NCBI RefSeq assembly: GCF_900096945.1
Contig: NZ_FMKA01000038.1
Location: 1-32,234 of the forward strand
Source of the DNA: Anaerobium acetethylicum
GTDB lineage: Bacteria > Bacillota > Clostridia > Lachnospirales > Lachnospiraceae
Reading direction: 5' to 3'
DNA: 32,234 nucleotides
Below the pieces are notes generated by a model. It was not told where the DNA came from. It made no database searches and worked only from the letters and a program-made list of their open reading frames with translations. The first letter of the stretch is position 1. Each line of letters opens with the position of its first letter. The position numbers were made by a program, and so were the translations under genes. Below, piece after piece: positions 31,801 through 32,234 of this stretch.

Positions 31801-32145
31801 TTAACTAAAATATTTTTGATTTTTACTTGATTGTTTATCAGGCAATGTCATTTTTAATTCTCCCGATTCTAAAAGACCACTTAAATATTTTCTTCTAAAA
31901 CTTGTTCTGCTTTCAAAATTGAAATGCTCCATAATTTCTTGAATAGATTTTGGTTCTGAACAATAATCAAGAATCATCCTAACCACATCTTGACCATTTT
32001 GGTTAGGATTTAAAAACTGTGCATCCTTTCCTCCTACATCATACGAATATTTCTCATCCAACGGAACAATTATTCTAAAAACATCACCTTCAATAAACTC
32101 CGGTTCTTGTCCCGAATAATATTTTGAATACTTAGTGTTTGCTGA
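31801..32145 (-). pseudogene. C-terminal remnant of an AlbA/AAA-type ATP-binding protein
   Basis: The frame is open from a TAA at 32146-32148 to the stop at 31801 and encodes about 114 residues. The part EPEFIEGDVFRIIVPLDE followed by a winged-helix-like segment (VRMILDYCSEPKSIQEIMEHF, RTSFRRKYLSGLLESGELKM) matches the C-terminus of the large AlbA_2/RecG-like ATP-binding protein family common in Firmicutes and mobile regions. The conserved N-terminal and ATPase parts are missing and no start with a ribosome site is present; TTG at 32061 is the first possible start. Base composition is much more AT-rich than in the neighbouring genes, which suggests transfer and decay. Confidence 0.7.
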
Positions 32146-32171
32146 TTAAATCGCTTCCGATTGAAAATCAG
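32142..32171. repeat. Hairpin at the break of the remnant gene
   Basis: CTGATT (32142-32147) pairs with AATCAG (32166-32171), with an inner ATCG/CGAT stem. It coincides with the point where recognisable homology of the remnant ends and may mark a rearrangement junction or the terminator of a gene beyond the right edge. Confidence 0.4.
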
Positions 32172-32234
32172 CAGGTCTTTTCCACAAATTTTGTACCAGC
32201 AAAAAAAGTGCAAAAAGTATTCGTGCCTGAATCT

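Overview
The window looks like chromosomal DNA of a low-to-mid-GC, strictly anaerobic Firmicute, most likely a Lachnospiraceae/Clostridia member. The basis is the gene set: a PcrA of clostridial type, YerC/YecD, DUF1836, DUF6171, a fused FolB-FolK, a HelD-type RNA polymerase recycling ATPase and an AmmeMemoRadiSam radical SAM enzyme. Strong AGGAGG ribosome sites and consensus sigma-A promoters agree with this. The genus cannot be fixed from the sequence alone. Nearly all genes lie on the minus strand; only the DUF1836 gene and an AEC transporter are on the plus strand. No tRNA, rRNA or CRISPR array was seen.

Layout, left to right. (1) 1-2081: the 5' end of a group II intron, apparently class C, enters from the left edge directly behind the rlmD terminator; then rlmD and a small membrane protein with a very acidic tail. 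(2) 2277-7870: pcrA, followed upstream by a three-gene phage-shock-like envelope operon read pspA, zinc-ribbon membrane protein (YdjG-like), SPFH plus zinc ribbon protein (YdjI-like), with a clear promoter in front of pspA. (3) 8009-12036: an arabinoside island with two intracellular arabinofuranosidases (GH43, GH51), a small Cys-rich DUF6171 protein coupled to GH51, and an ArsR-type regulator. The GH43 promoter and the regulator promoter share a palindrome TTTAG-N6-CTAAA next to the -10 box. (4) 12288-16614: the DUF1836 gene, yerC, a PHP phosphoesterase, and a folate group (HD protein, folP, folBK).

(5) 16928-22218: a hexuronate operon read uxaC, uxuA, uxuB, with a FadR-type GntR regulator behind it. 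Together these carry glucuronate/galacturonate-type hexuronates to 2-keto-3-deoxygluconate. The uxaC promoter is TTGACA-17-TATAAT with a 12-bp palindrome at the expected start site. The gap between uxuB and the regulator could fold into a pseudoknot. (6) 22353-26919: DUF554 membrane protein, metallophosphoesterase, GyrI-like ligand-binding protein, helD. (7) 27337-32234: AEC transporter, then a minus-strand group of an Ldh-family oxidoreductase, metK and amrS (the last two overlap by 23 nt), and finally a decayed C-terminal piece of an AlbA/AAA-type ATP-binding protein at the right edge.

No wholly new multi-gene system is evident. The most interesting points are the phage-shock operon with its tandem-repeat tail and switch-like intergenic hairpins, the inferred arabinoside regulon, the HD gene in the folate cluster, the metK-amrS overlap and the group II intron at a terminator. 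All functional calls are from reading the sequence; no database search was run.
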